Shown here piece after piece: positions 53,181 through 62,800 of a stretch of 64,000 nt of DNA (positions within the stretch are counted from its first letter, which is position 1; every line of letters starts with the position of its first letter). Made by a program: the position numbers and the translations under genes. The DNA lies in the NCBI RefSeq assembly GCF_004403985.1, contig NZ_SOHL01000006.1, forward strand, positions 1-64,000. Direction: 5' to 3'. Under the pieces are notes generated by a model. It was not told the DNA's origin. It did not search any database and was given only the letters and a program-made list of their open reading frames with translations. Origin of the DNA: Cryobacterium gelidum (lineage in GTDB: Bacteria; Actinomycetota; Actinomycetes; Actinomycetales; Microbacteriaceae).

Positions 53181-53468
53181 TCAGGCGTCGTTCGAATCCC
53201 GTGGCGCGCGCGGCTTGCTGTATTTTTTGTGCGCGGTCTGCGGTGCGGTGCCGAGGATGCGCGCAATGTCGGCCCAGGAACAGCCGCCGTCGCGCATCGC
53301 GTTCACCGCCGCGGTGACCCGGAGGGTGACCTCCACCCGATCGCGCACCGCGCGTTCCAGCTCACGTTCGAGGGCCCGGTACGGGCGCGCGATGTGCGCT
53401 GTGGGCTCTTCTGCAGGGGCAGACACCGTCACCGACTCGTTGGGCTGGTCCGGGGCAGTACTGGTCAT
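53181..53468 (-). CDS. Small helix-turn-helix-like protein
   Basis: A 95-residue protein. The N-terminal 25 residues are flexible and acidic. The remaining part (YRALERELERAVRDRVEVTLRVTAAVNAMRDGGCSWADIARILGTAPQTAHKKY) looks like an AsnC/sigma-like helix-turn-helix, probably DNA-binding. Start at ATG 53468 with AAAGG upstream. It is divergent from the MOSC gene across 136 bp. Target unknown. Confidence 0.75.
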   Translation of the reverse strand: MTSTAPDQPNESVTVSAPAEEPTAHIARPYRALERELERAVRDRVEVTLRVTAAVNAMRDGGCSWADIARILGTAPQTAHKKYSKPRAPRDSNDA

Positions 53469-53604
53469 CGGCAACCTTTCCATGGATGCAACGTAGGCCG
53501 CGCGTGCCGCTGCGTCAAGCGTTAGGCGGAGGCACGCTGACGCCTGCACGGTCGCGTCGTCGGCATCTCTTCGCACGTGCGTGCGCTGTGGCAGAATCGG
53601 TGGC

Positions 53605-54162
53605 ATGACACGCGTGAGGCTTCCCGGCACAGTCCTGTCCGTGAGCCGTGACGATAAGCACCGCTTCAGTAAACCGACGGTGAGCAGCATTCGTCTTGTG
53701 GCCGGATTCGGCGTGGACGGCGACTCGCACGCCGGGGCGACGGTGCAGCACCTGTATGAAAAAAAGCGCAATCCTTCGGCGCCGAACCTCTGCCAGGTGC
53801 ACTTCATGGCCGCCGAGCTCTTCGATGACCTCGTGCCGACCGGCTACACGGTAGCGCCGGGCGAACTCGGCGAGAACGTGACGACCGAGGGAATCAACCT
53901 GATGTCCCTGCCACTCGGTACCCGGCTGCACCTCGGCGCGCAGGCTGTGGTTTCAATCACCGGCATGCGCAGCCCCTGCTCGCTCATCAACGGCTATCAA
54001 AAAGGCCTGATGAAGCAGCTCATCAAAACGGATGCCGCCGGTACGGTTCACCGCCGCGGCGGCATCATGGGTGTCGTGGTCAGGGGCGGGGTCGTGAACC
54101 CGGGCGACTGCATCCGGGTGGAGCTCCCCGCAGGCGAGCAACTCCCCCTTGGCGTCGTCTAG
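53605..54162 (+). CDS. MOSC-domain protein
   Basis: A 185-residue MOSC protein, a fold that handles sulfur or molybdenum-cofactor chemistry. It has GTVLSVSRDDKHRFSKP at the start, GVDGDSHAG and the conserved GELGENVTTEGINLMSLPLGTRLHLG; the reactive Cys is in GMRSPCSLINGY. It is the YiiM-like single-domain type. It may act on N-hydroxylated or sulfur compounds. No cofactor genes adjoin it. Confidence 0.9.
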   Translation: MTRVRLPGTVLSVSRDDKHRFSKPTVSSIRLVAGFGVDGDSHAGATVQHLYEKKRNPSAPNLCQVHFMAAELFDDLVPTGYTVAPGELGENVTTEGINLMSLPLGTRLHLGAQAVVSITGMRSPCSLINGYQKGLMKQLIKTDAAGTVHRRGGIMGVVVRGGVVNPGDCIRVELPAGEQLPLGVV

Positions 54163-54252
54163 CGGTGAGCGCGCCCGAGGACGACTCGGCGCCCCCCGTC
54201 ACCCGCACCACGACCGGGCTCTCGACTGGAGTCTCGGCCGGCGGGGTTTAGG

Positions 54253-55167
54253 CTACTGCGCGTCAGCGGAGCTGTGGAACCACGGCGGGTAGACCGCGAC
54301 CTTGGGCTTGAACGAGCTGGACTTCAAAATGCCGCGCACGGTCTCGCGCACATTGTCGTTGGACACTCCGATGAGCGTGATCCACTCGATCGGGAACGCA
54401 TCGGGCACGAGCAGCTCGGCTTCGAGGAGCATCGCGCCGTCGGCTTCGGCGCGCAGGGTCTGCAGCATGCGCTCGGCGGTGGCCGGCGTGGCGCCGAACC
54501 GGGTGAGTTCGTCGGCGGCATCACCGTTGGTGACGGCGATCACCGTGGGGATGAGGGCGGTCTCGTCCTCGGTGGAGTCGGCATCCGTCGCGGGGAGGGC
54601 AGCGAGTCCGTCGTTGATCTTTTTGACCGTGCTCACGAGCATGACGAAGTCGAAGGCCTCTGACCCATGGGCGTTGAGGGCCAGGCGCGGGTCAGCGGCC
54701 TCGGCGCGCAGGTTTTCCCAGACCGTCGCATTCGGCGACAGGAAGAAGGGCACATACTCAGCGACGCCGCGGCCGTCGCCAGCGACACGGGCCTCACGGC
54801 GCACGTCGCGAGTAGCCGGGGTCGAGATGTCAACGGTGGGCCGCGTGGTGAGGGCCTCGTTGGCGAGCAAGCGCCCGTCGTGCAAAATCGCGGCAAGGTT
54901 GCTGATGTGGGTGAGGTGATACACGCGTTGCTCGTCGACATTGTCGGCCGAGACCGGTTCGGCACGCACCGGTCGGGGTGCGCCGGCGAAGCGAACGGGG
55001 CGAGCAGTGCGCGCGGCCGGCGTGGCCGCGGTCGGCAACGGGTCGCGCAACGAGGACAGCTTCGGGGCGCGGGTCTTCTTCACCGGCGTAGCGGGCTCAA
55101 TGGCGGCTTTGGGAAAACACAGGGCGCACAATTGGCCCTCGAGTCCGTGGATGCATTCGTCGTCCAA
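54253..55167 (-). CDS. DarT-like ADP-ribosyltransferase (DUF4433) with zinc knuckle
   Basis: A 304-residue protein of the DarT/DUF4433 type; DarT modifies thymidine in single-stranded DNA with ADP-ribose. It has YHLTHISNLAAILHDGRLLANEA (NAD+-binding His), then GVAEYVPFFLSPNATVW and the late block LLEAELLVPDAFPIEWITLIGV, where the catalytic Glu is expected. The N-terminus adds CIHGLEGQLCALCFPK, a small Cys/His knuckle, and a Pro/Ala/Arg linker. No ATG is near; I use the TTG at 55167. No DarG-like macrodomain gene adjoins it. Confidence 0.7.
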   Translation of the reverse strand: MDDECIHGLEGQLCALCFPKAAIEPATPVKKTRAPKLSSLRDPLPTAATPAARTARPVRFAGAPRPVRAEPVSADNVDEQRVYHLTHISNLAAILHDGRLLANEALTTRPTVDISTPATRDVRREARVAGDGRGVAEYVPFFLSPNATVWENLRAEAADPRLALNAHGSEAFDFVMLVSTVKKINDGLAALPATDADSTEDETALIPTVIAVTNGDAADELTRFGATPATAERMLQTLRAEADGAMLLEAELLVPDAFPIEWITLIGVSNDNVRETVRGILKSSSFKPKVAVYPPWFHSSADAQ

Positions 55168-55486
55168 GAGGGAAAAACCTTTCGTTTTGCGGCTCGCGCC
55201 ACTCGGAAAAGCCGAACGTGCATACCGCCTATCAACGTTACGTTCATTTGGGGTGTGGCGGTGACCGTTCTCTACCTTTTCGGCGACTCCGCGTGAACAA
55301 TCGCAGCCGGCCTGCAACCCGGCTGGCGCGTGCTCGATCACCAGCAGCGCGAACGGTGTGCCGTGGGCCGTGTTATTTCGTCGTGGCGGGATGTCTCCGC
55401 GGTAAACCCCGCATGGTCGCTCGCCGCGTATGGTGCGGCCCGGGCCGGTATCGTTGGCAGCAACAACCGAGCTGGGAGACCCTACT

Positions 55487-56230
55487 GTGTGGACGACCGT
55501 TCCGGTGATTGCGGCCGTGCTGATCGGCTCGAGCATGCAGCGCATCACCGGCATGGGGTTCGCGCTGGTCGCGGCTCCGTTTCTGGTTCTGCTGCTGGGA
55601 CCGGTTGACGGTGTCATCGTGGTCAACGTGTGCGGGGCTCTCACCTCCTGCGTGATTTTGATGCGCGTGTTTCGACAGGTGGACTGGCGGCGCTACGGCC
55701 TTCTGGCGGCGTGCGCCGTGGTCGGCATTGTTCCCGGTTCGTACGTTTTGCAGTTCGTCTCCGTGGCGTGGCTTGAAATCTCGATCGGCGTGCTCGTGGC
55801 CGCTGGACTGACCGTCTCGGTGAATCTCGGCCGGGTTGTCGTGCGAGACCGGCTGGGTTTCCGCGTGATTGCGGGCGTGACCAGTGGGTTCATGAACACG
55901 ACTGCCGGCGTCGGCGGCCCGGCGGTGAGCATCTACGCGATCGCCACGGGTTGGCCGCAGCGTTCCTTTGCCGCCACGATGCAGCCGTACTTTCTCACGA
56001 TCGGGCTGGCGTCCCTGTCGTCGAAATTCGCCCTGGGCTCGGCCGACGTACCGCAGTTACCCACCGTGGTCTGGATTCTGATCGGATGCGCCTGCATCAT
56101 CGGCCTCATCGTTGGCGACCTGCTTTCCACGGTGATCGAGCCGCACGTGGCCCGGCGCCTGCTCGTGATTGTGGCCTACCTCGGGTCGATCGCGACCATC
56201 GTGCGCGGAGTTCTCGAGCTGCTCGCCTGA
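55487..56230 (+). CDS. TauE/SafE (TSUP) transporter
   Basis: A 247-residue membrane transporter with eight hydrophobic segments. The family repeat motifs are RITGMGFALVAAPFLVLLLGPVDGVIVVN and GVTSGFMNTTAGVGGPAVSIYAI. Members export sulfite or sulfonate-derived anions. GTG start at 55487 with GGGAG nine bases upstream; the longer frame is not needed. Substrate unknown. Confidence 0.88.
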   Translation: MWTTVPVIAAVLIGSSMQRITGMGFALVAAPFLVLLLGPVDGVIVVNVCGALTSCVILMRVFRQVDWRRYGLLAACAVVGIVPGSYVLQFVSVAWLEISIGVLVAAGLTVSVNLGRVVVRDRLGFRVIAGVTSGFMNTTAGVGGPAVSIYAIATGWPQRSFAATMQPYFLTIGLASLSSKFALGSADVPQLPTVVWILIGCACIIGLIVGDLLSTVIEPHVARRLLVIVAYLGSIATIVRGVLELLA

Positions 56231-56352
56231 TCGCGCTGGCCCCGCCCACTCCCAGCGCGAAAAACGCTCGGAGGGCCCAAGCAGCAGGTTCTCGCGATTC
56301 TTCTCCGAGAGGTGCTCGTGACCGGTCTTCGGTTCACTTGTTTCGGCAGCGT

Positions 56353-57093
56353 CTAGATGATGAAGTCGAGGCCCTCTGCCGACACCGACGCTGGCTCGGC
56401 GGGGTGATGCGCGGCATCCGTTTGCTGCTCATAGGTGGCCGTCACGAGAATAGGCATGTGGTCGGACGTGCCCTGCGGAAGCGTCTCGACGTTGGAGATC
56501 GTCAGGCCCATCGAGGTCGCGAGGTCGAAGTGCCCCCGAAAGAACTTGTAGCGGGTGTAGGTGCGCGTGTCGCTGAGCGTGAGGTCGTAGCCCGTGCGGT
56601 TCACCCTGTTGCCTAGCTTGCCCTGGAAGATCGGGTAGTTGTAGTCGCCGACCATGAGGGTCGGCAGGCCGGGGCCGAGGATGCTCAACTCTTCGTGGGC
56701 CGAGTGGATCTGGTTACGGCGCAGGGAATTGAGGGCGGTCAGCGGCGCCGCATGAAACGATGCGACGACGAACTCCCGCTGTGCGACATGGTCGATAAGA
56801 CGGGTGGCGATCAGTCGTTCGTGCGCGGGCGCGGCGAGTCGGTCGTGCAAGGACTTCTTGAGCGCGAAGGTCTGGGTTTTGACCGCCGTGAAGCGATCCT
56901 TGCGGTAGTAGATGGCGAGGCCGAGCCGGTTGCGGCGGGTCGAGTCGGCCAGGTGCAGGTTGCCGACCTCGGTCGGCAGGTCACTGGTGTTGCATTCCTG
57001 CAGACAGAGAATGTTGGGCGTGTAACGCTCGGTCAGTGCGACGAGTTCGCCGCTGGCGCGATTCTTGCGGAGGTTGTAACTAATGACCCTCAT
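56353..57093 (-). CDS. Endonuclease/exonuclease/phosphatase family protein
   Basis: A 246-residue EEP-fold phosphodiesterase. It begins MRVISYNLRKNRASGELVALTERY, then LCLQECN, with the metal Glu. FVVASFHAAPLTALNS, MVGDYNYPIF (Asp/Asn) and TSDHMPILVTATY (final Asp-His pair) complete the fold. It has no signal peptide. The target, DNA, lipid or nucleotide, is unknown. Confidence 0.9.
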   Translation of the reverse strand: MRVISYNLRKNRASGELVALTERYTPNILCLQECNTSDLPTEVGNLHLADSTRRNRLGLAIYYRKDRFTAVKTQTFALKKSLHDRLAAPAHERLIATRLIDHVAQREFVVASFHAAPLTALNSLRRNQIHSAHEELSILGPGLPTLMVGDYNYPIFQGKLGNRVNRTGYDLTLSDTRTYTRYKFFRGHFDLATSMGLTISNVETLPQGTSDHMPILVTATYEQQTDAAHHPAEPASVSAEGLDFII

Positions 57094-57351
57094 GGCACCC
57101 GTCTCAGACTCGATGGCTAGCCTTTAGCCTACGACTCTCGTCGGGGTCGAAATTGAACATCCGGGGTCAGTTGCTACATGCGCAGGTGGTGTCCAGCCTC
57201 GCGCCGGCCCGTGCAGCAAACGGCTCGCCGCCACACGGCACGAACTCAGGATGCGCCTGGCATCGATCTCCAGTGCGAAGACCGAGGCGTCGCGGCGCGC
57301 AAACGTAGACTGGAAAGCCCGGAGGTCACTTCGGCGACCGCGAGGAGCCGC

Positions 57352-57951
57352 ATGACCCAGAACGACATCGTTCTTATTCGCCATGGCCAGACGGAGTGGA
57401 GCATCTCCGGCCAGCACACCGGGCGCACCGACATTCCTCTGACCGACTTCGGGCGTCGGCAAGCGGATGCCCTCGGCGAGATGCTCGACGGCGCACACTT
57501 CGATCGGGTCTATTCGAGTCCGCTGGTGCGGGCCTGGGAGACCATGGAACGGGCGGGCTACGGCGCCCAGGGTGTGCCGAGCAACGACATGCTGGAGTGG
57601 GACTACGGGGTGTACGAGGGTCGGCGCACGGTGGACATCCGTTCGGAAATTGCCGGGTGGACCGTGTGGGACAACCCGGTTCTGGGCGGTGAGTCCGTCG
57701 ACGAGGTGGGCGCACGCGCCGACCTCGTCATCGAACAATGCCTCGCGGCCGAAGGCCGGGTGGCCGTTTTCGCGCACGGACATTTTCTGCGCATCATGAC
57801 CGCGCGCTGGATGGGCCTGTCCGCCGTCGCAGGCAAGGGCCTCAGCCTCGGTACCGCGACGATGTCGACGCTCGGCTGGGAGCACGAGAACAGGGTGTTG
57901 CAGATGTGGAACGACGCCTGCCACCTGAGCTCGATGGACCCGGTTGTCTAG
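57352..57951 (+). CDS. Histidine phosphatase (phosphoglycerate mutase-like)
   Basis: A 199-residue histidine phosphatase. The catalytic loop is LIRHGQTEW (His about residue 10), the second acid is in DYGVYEGRRTVDIR, and the second His is in AVFAHGHFLRIMTARW. Start at ATG 57352 with GAGGAG; the longer frame is spurious. It is probably a small-molecule phosphatase and not glycolytic mutase. Neighbours are unrelated. Confidence 0.92.
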   Translation: MTQNDIVLIRHGQTEWSISGQHTGRTDIPLTDFGRRQADALGEMLDGAHFDRVYSSPLVRAWETMERAGYGAQGVPSNDMLEWDYGVYEGRRTVDIRSEIAGWTVWDNPVLGGESVDEVGARADLVIEQCLAAEGRVAVFAHGHFLRIMTARWMGLSAVAGKGLSLGTATMSTLGWEHENRVLQMWNDACHLSSMDPVV

Positions 57952-57987
57952 TACGTTCCCTGACGGCACAAACTACCCCCAGTCTGA

Positions 57988-58377
57988 GTTAGACAGAATC
58001 TATTCGTTGGAATCGTTGTTGTCATCTCGGGTGCCGCTATCCACCTCACCTGCCCGGAGGTGACCAACGGAACGATTTACAGCGTCGACGCCGAGGGCCC
58101 CTCGTGCACCGCGGATGACGTCTTCATCTTTCAGATCTCCAAGGACCTGGAACAGGCATCCGCCCAGAACGTGATCCTGGCCGGCGGCGTGCAGGCGAAG
58201 AACGTGTTCTGGCAGGTTGCCGGATCCGTCGCCATCGGCACGACCGCGCACTTCGAAGGCACCATTCTCAGCCACACCATGATCGCACTGAAGACCGGAG
58301 CGACCATCAACGGCCGCCTCCAGGCCCAGACGGCCGTCACGCTGCAGAGCAACACGGTCACCGCGCCCGTGCAGTAA
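57988..58377 (+). pseudogene. DUF3494 ice-binding-like protein, remnant
   Basis: The C-terminal half fits DUF3494 well: DDVFIFQISKDLEQASAQNVILAGGVQAKNVFWQVAGSVAIGTTAHFEGTILSHTMIALKTGATINGRLQAQTAVTL. Complete proteins have about 200-250 residues and a signal peptide; here only about 105 residues are clear, and the N-terminal beta-helix turns appear shortened by an internal deletion. The frame is open from 57988 without a good ATG; GTG at 58060 could start a fragment. Ice-binding proteins of this type are common in cold-living microbes. Confidence 0.7.
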
Positions 58378-58389
58378 CACGGCAGACGC

Positions 58390-58426
58390 CAAAGGCGCGG
58401 GTGACGCACCGTCACCCGCGCCTTTG
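58390..58426. terminator. Terminator between the DUF3494 remnant and 58436
   Basis: Arms CAAAGGCGCGGGTGAC and GTCACCCGCGCCTTTG, 16 bp each and perfect, with a five-base loop. It lies between two convergent units and probably serves both. Confidence 0.9.
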
Positions 58427-58435
58427 ACGTTGACT

Positions 58436-58726
58436 TCAGCGCACCGGCACCCACGTGCCCTTGACTCGCTCGGTGACCAGGGACGCTCGCAGCTCGGCGA
58501 CGACCCTCAGCTCGGCCACGACGTGGGCGCCGATCTGCAGGGCCGACGGGGCGTCATCCGCTGTGAAACGCACGATCACCCGGGGTGCGCCGGCAACGAT
58601 CGACAGGTCGGAGGCCTCCACTGTGGTGAATTCTGCGGCTGCGGCTGCAGCCAGCGGCACGACCGAGGCTGGCGCGGTTCCCGGGTGCAGGGATTCGATA
58701 CTCATGGTGACGCGATAAGAAGGCAT
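58436..58726 (-). CDS. Hypothetical protein, 96 aa
   Basis: A small soluble protein with beta-strand-like segments (SYRVTMSIESLHPG, VRFTADDAPSALQIGAHVVAEL). Not recognised. Start at ATG 58726. It is divergent from the gene at 58788 across 61 bp, and both are small and soluble, so they may share a promoter region. Confidence 0.6.
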   Translation of the reverse strand: MPSYRVTMSIESLHPGTAPASVVPLAAAAAAEFTTVEASDLSIVAGAPRVIVRFTADDAPSALQIGAHVVAELRVVAELRASLVTERVKGTWVPVR

Positions 58727-58787
58727 GGTTTCAGGGTACGGGTACTGCTTTACTGAATGGGTCCTCATCACCCACGTTTGGAAACCC

Positions 58788-59084
58788 ATGACCTACACGG
58801 CCACGATCGTCGCCCAAGTGCAGTCCACCAAACCCGATGCCCTCTGGGCTATCGCAACCGCCCTCAACACCGAGGTCGAGAACCAGACCGGCGCGAACGC
58901 ATTCATCGCCCTGCCCGATGGCGGTCGGGTGGAAGTGGAAATCCCCAAGTTCGGCGAGAGCCTGCCGCTGACCATCGACGTGGTGGATGCACGCAGCCAG
59001 GGCGCGGCGCGGGCATCCGCTCAAAACATTCTGGACCTGCTCGAGCAGTCCACCGGCTGGCAGGTCGACCACCTGCACGACTGA
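58788..59084 (+). CDS. Hypothetical protein, 98 aa
   Basis: A small protein with two strands and a helix (YTATIVAQVQSTKPDALWAIATALNTEVENQTGANAF) and a C-terminal helix ending WQVDHLHD. Not recognised; the fold could be a ferredoxin-like alpha/beta sandwich. ATG 58788. Its stop is 49 bp before the glutaredoxin start, so weak co-transcription is possible. Confidence 0.65.
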   Translation: MTYTATIVAQVQSTKPDALWAIATALNTEVENQTGANAFIALPDGGRVEVEIPKFGESLPLTIDVVDARSQGAARASAQNILDLLEQSTGWQVDHLHD

Positions 59085-59133
59085 AACGGATGCCCCGCCG
59101 CAACACTCAGATGCGCCGCTTAGGATCGAAGAC

Positions 59134-59406
59134 ATGACTGAAATGACTGCCACCGCGCCGCGCATCACGATGTATGGAGCGGAGTGGTGTGGCGATTGCC
59201 GCCGGTCCAAGTCATTCCTTGACCGCCTCGAGGTGGACTACGACTACGTCGATCTGCTGCTCGTCGAGGACGGCGCCGACCGTGCCCGCGCCATCAGCGG
59301 CCGCACCAACATTCCCGTGATCGTGTTTCCCGACGACACCCACTTGGTCGAGCCGAGCGACGTCGAGGTGCGCATAAAGCTCACCCAGCTCGGCCGCATC
59401 AGCTGA
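59134..59406 (+). CDS. Glutaredoxin/mycoredoxin-like protein
   Basis: A 90-residue thioredoxin-fold protein with the redox motif CGDC (residues about 19-22: EWCGDCRRSKSF), TNIPVIVFPDD with the cis-Pro, and the VEPSDVEVRIKL end. Actinomycetes use such proteins with mycothiol to reduce mixed disulfides. Start ATG 59134; the longer upstream frame is spurious. Confidence 0.9.
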   Translation: MTEMTATAPRITMYGAEWCGDCRRSKSFLDRLEVDYDYVDLLLVEDGADRARAISGRTNIPVIVFPDDTHLVEPSDVEVRIKLTQLGRIS

Positions 59407-59480
59407 CCCACCTCGCCCCAGAGGGGCCCGCGGTGTTCGTGCTACTGTCAGAAATCGCAGATACCACCGGGGGTCGCACC

Positions 59481-59804
59481 ATGCACAAAACGCTCATGCC
59501 GTCGACGCGACGCGTGCCTCTTTCGCTGTGGATCAGCGCGGTGCTCTTCGTGCTGTACAGCGCGCTGGGGGTCGCGGTCTGTCTCGAAGTACGCAACGAT
59601 GCAGTGAATATACTCGCCCTGTTGACCGCGTCGCCACTGATGTTCGTGGGCATGGTCATCGCCGTGGTCGACATCGTGCGCACCCGCAAACGCGGCAACG
59701 CCGCCCAGGCTTACGCCCGGCTGCAGCGGGTGGGCCTCGTCCTCATGGTCGCCGCGATGCCGCTGTGGATGGCCATCGCCATCGCGATCGCCTCGCTGCC
59801 CTAG
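59481..59804 (+). CDS. Small membrane protein
   Basis: A 107-residue protein with three hydrophobic helices (WISAVLFVLYSALGVAVCL, ALLTASPLMFVGMVIAVVDIV, VGLVLMVAAMPLWMAIAIAIA) and a basic loop RTRKRGNAAQ. Not recognised. The start could also be at 59433, but 59481 gives a normal N-terminus. It is convergent with the glutamate dehydrogenase gene. Confidence 0.65.
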   Translation: MHKTLMPSTRRVPLSLWISAVLFVLYSALGVAVCLEVRNDAVNILALLTASPLMFVGMVIAVVDIVRTRKRGNAAQAYARLQRVGLVLMVAAMPLWMAIAIAIASLP

Positions 59805-59894
59805 CGTCCCCAGGGGAGGCCAGAAATTAGAAAGAGCTGAAAAACAGCCAACCCGGCCAGCAGTATGCAGAGCAAAAAACGCCTATTGCAGCCG

Positions 59895-62800
59895 TCAGCG
59901 GCGCACGATGGAACGTAGCAGACGTACGGCAACCGAGAGCGAGGCCATGTCGTCTTGTGCGAGCGAGTTGACCTCTTTGAACACGCTGCGAGCGCGGCCG
60001 AGCTGTTCTGCGTTGAGTTCTTCCCAGGCGAGGAGGCGCTCCTCGGGCGCACCGGCAGCTGTTTCGTCGAGCACGGACCGGACCATGTCGGCGACGGTCG
60101 AGTACAGGTCGTCGCGCAGTGCGGCGCGAGCAAGAGCCTGCCAGCGGTCCTTACGCGGAAGTTTGGTGATGCGCTCGAGCAGATTATCGACACCGAATCG
60201 GTTGTAGACCGTGTAGTAGATGGCGGCGACCTCGGTGACCTGCACGTTTGCCCTGGCCGCGACCTTGGCCACGTCGAGCAGCGCGTACGCCTCGAACAGC
60301 TCAGACCAACGGCGGCCGAGATCGTCGGGCAGGCCCGACTCCCTGGCCCGTTCTTCCTGCATTTTCAGGCGCTGGAGGTCTGTTCCCTGCAGGTAATCGC
60401 CGAGGCGCTCGCGCATCAGCGCGATCTGGGGCTTGTACTTCGCGATCACCGCGGCGACGGGCAGGGAGCCGCCGTGGTTGACCTGCCAGCGCACCGCACG
60501 GTCGAGCAGACGGCGAATGTCGAGGTGAATGGCCGTCCACTTCGCGGTTGGGAACGACGACGGCAGCGCGTTGAGTTCGCCGACCATCGTGTCGAGATCG
60601 AAGATCTCGCGCAGGGCCACGAAGGCCCGTGCGATCGTCGCCTCATTGGCCGAGGTCTCTTCCATCGTGCGGAAGGCAAAGGTGATGCCGCCGAGGTTGA
60701 TCATGTCGTTTGCCACGACGGTCGCGATGATCTCCCGGCGAAGCGGATGCGTGTCGAGCTCGGCATCGAAACGCTCCACCAGGTGAGTGGGAAAATACCG
60801 GCGCAGGGTGCTCCCGAACCACGGGTCATCGGCCAGATCGCTGTCGCGGAGCGCGGTGGCCAGCTCGATCTTGGCGTAGGCGGATAGCACGCTCAGCTCG
60901 GGGCTGGTCAGCCCCTGGCCGCGATCGAGACGCTCCCGCAGCGTGGCCGTCGTCGGCAGGGCCTCCAATTCTCGCTGCAGACCACCCGATTTCTCGAGCC
61001 AGTTCATCAGGCGTTCGTAGCTCGGGCTCCAGTTGTTCACGAGCACTCGGTCGTTGAGCAGCAGAATATTTTGGTCGACGTTGTCGACGAGAACGAGACG
61101 CCCGACCTCATCGGTCATCTCGGCGAGGAACTCGGCCCGCTCGGCCGGGTCAAGCTTGCCGGCGGCGACCATGCGGTCCACGAAGATTTTGATATTGACT
61201 TCGTGGTCGGAGCAGTCCACGCCGGCCGAGTTGTCGATCGCGTCGGTGTTGAGGATCACGCCGGCCAGCGCAGCTTCGATGCGCCCGAGCTGGGTGAAAC
61301 CGAGATTGCCGCCTTCCCCGACGACCTTGACGCGAAGGTCTTTGCCGTCGACACGAATGCCGTCGTTGGCCTTGTCGCCGACCTGCGCGGCGGTTTCGCT
61401 GCTCTCCTTGACGTAGGTGCCGATGCCACCGTTGTAGAGCAGATCGGTGGGCGCCAGCAGAATCGCGCGCAGCAGCTCCGGCGGGCTCAACTGCGTGGTC
61501 GTCTCGGGCAGTCCGAGCACGACCTGCACCTCGGCCGAGATGGGAACGACCTTGGCCTGGCGAGGAAAGACGCCACCGCCGGTGCTGATCAGGTCGGTCG
61601 AATAGTCGGCCCACGAGGAACGCGGAAGTTCAAACAGCCGGGCCCGCTCCGCGAAGGAACGCGCCGGGTCGGGGTTCGGGTCGAGAAAGATATGCCGATG
61701 GTCGAAGGCGGCGACCAGCTTGATGTGCTCCGACAGCAGCATGCCGTTGCCGAACACGTCGCCGGACATGTCGCCCACTCCAACGACGGTGAAGTCTTCG
61801 ATTTGAGTGTCAACGCCGAGTTCACTGAAGTGGCGTTTGACCGACTCCCAGGCGCCCTTGGCGGTGATGCCCATCTCTTTGTGGTCGTAGCCGACCGAGC
61901 CACCGGAGGCAAACGCATCACCGAGCCAGAAACCGTACTCGGCAGCCAGCCCGTTGGCGATGTCCGAGAACGACGCCGTACCCTTATCCGCTGCGACAAC
62001 GAGGTAACTGTCATCGTCGTCGTGCCGCACCACGCGGCGCGGTGCGACGACATGCTCGCCATCGGCCTCGGCTACCAGGTTGTCGGTGAGGTCGAGCAGC
62101 CCACGAATAAAGGTTTTGTAGCTCTCGATCCCCTCGGCCAGCCAGGGTGCACGGTCAACGCCGGGGTCGGGAAGCTTCTTGGCGAAGAACCCGCCCTTGG
62201 CACCGGTCGGCACGATGACGGCGTTCTTGACCGTCTGCGCCTTGACCAGGCCGAGCACCTCGGTGCGAAAGTCTTCTCGGCGGTCTGACCAGCGCAGCCC
62301 ACCCCGGGCGACCTTGCCAAAGCGCAGATGCACGCCCTCGACGCGCGGCGAATAGACCCAGATCTCATACATGGGCTTGGGAGAGGGCATCTGCCCGATC
62401 TGTGACGGGTCGAGTTTGATGCTCAGATACGGCTTGTACTGAAAGAAGTTCGTGCGCAGGGACGCCTCGATCAGGGTGATGAGCGTGCGCAGCACGCGGT
62501 CGGCGTCAAGGGTGGCCACCTGCTCCATCGCGACCCGCAGCTGTTCGCGCACGTCGGCGACGCGGAGCATCCGCTCATCATCTGACAGGTCGGGGTCGAA
62601 TCGGGCCTCGAACAGTGCGACCAACCTGCTGGTCACGGCCGGGTTGGCGAGGAGAGCGTTCGCCACGAAGCCATACGAGTTGGTGTTGCCGATCTGGCGC
62701 AGATACTTGGCGTAACTGCGCAAAATGACCACGCGGTGCCAGGGTATGCCGTCTTGCAACACCAGGCGGTCGAGGGTGTCGGATTCGATGGCTCCGCTGA

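Noticed and set aside
55168-55644. N-terminal extension of the DarT-like gene
   Set aside because: The extension is low-complexity and lacks homology. The conserved part starts at the Cys/His knuckle next to a plausible TTG start.
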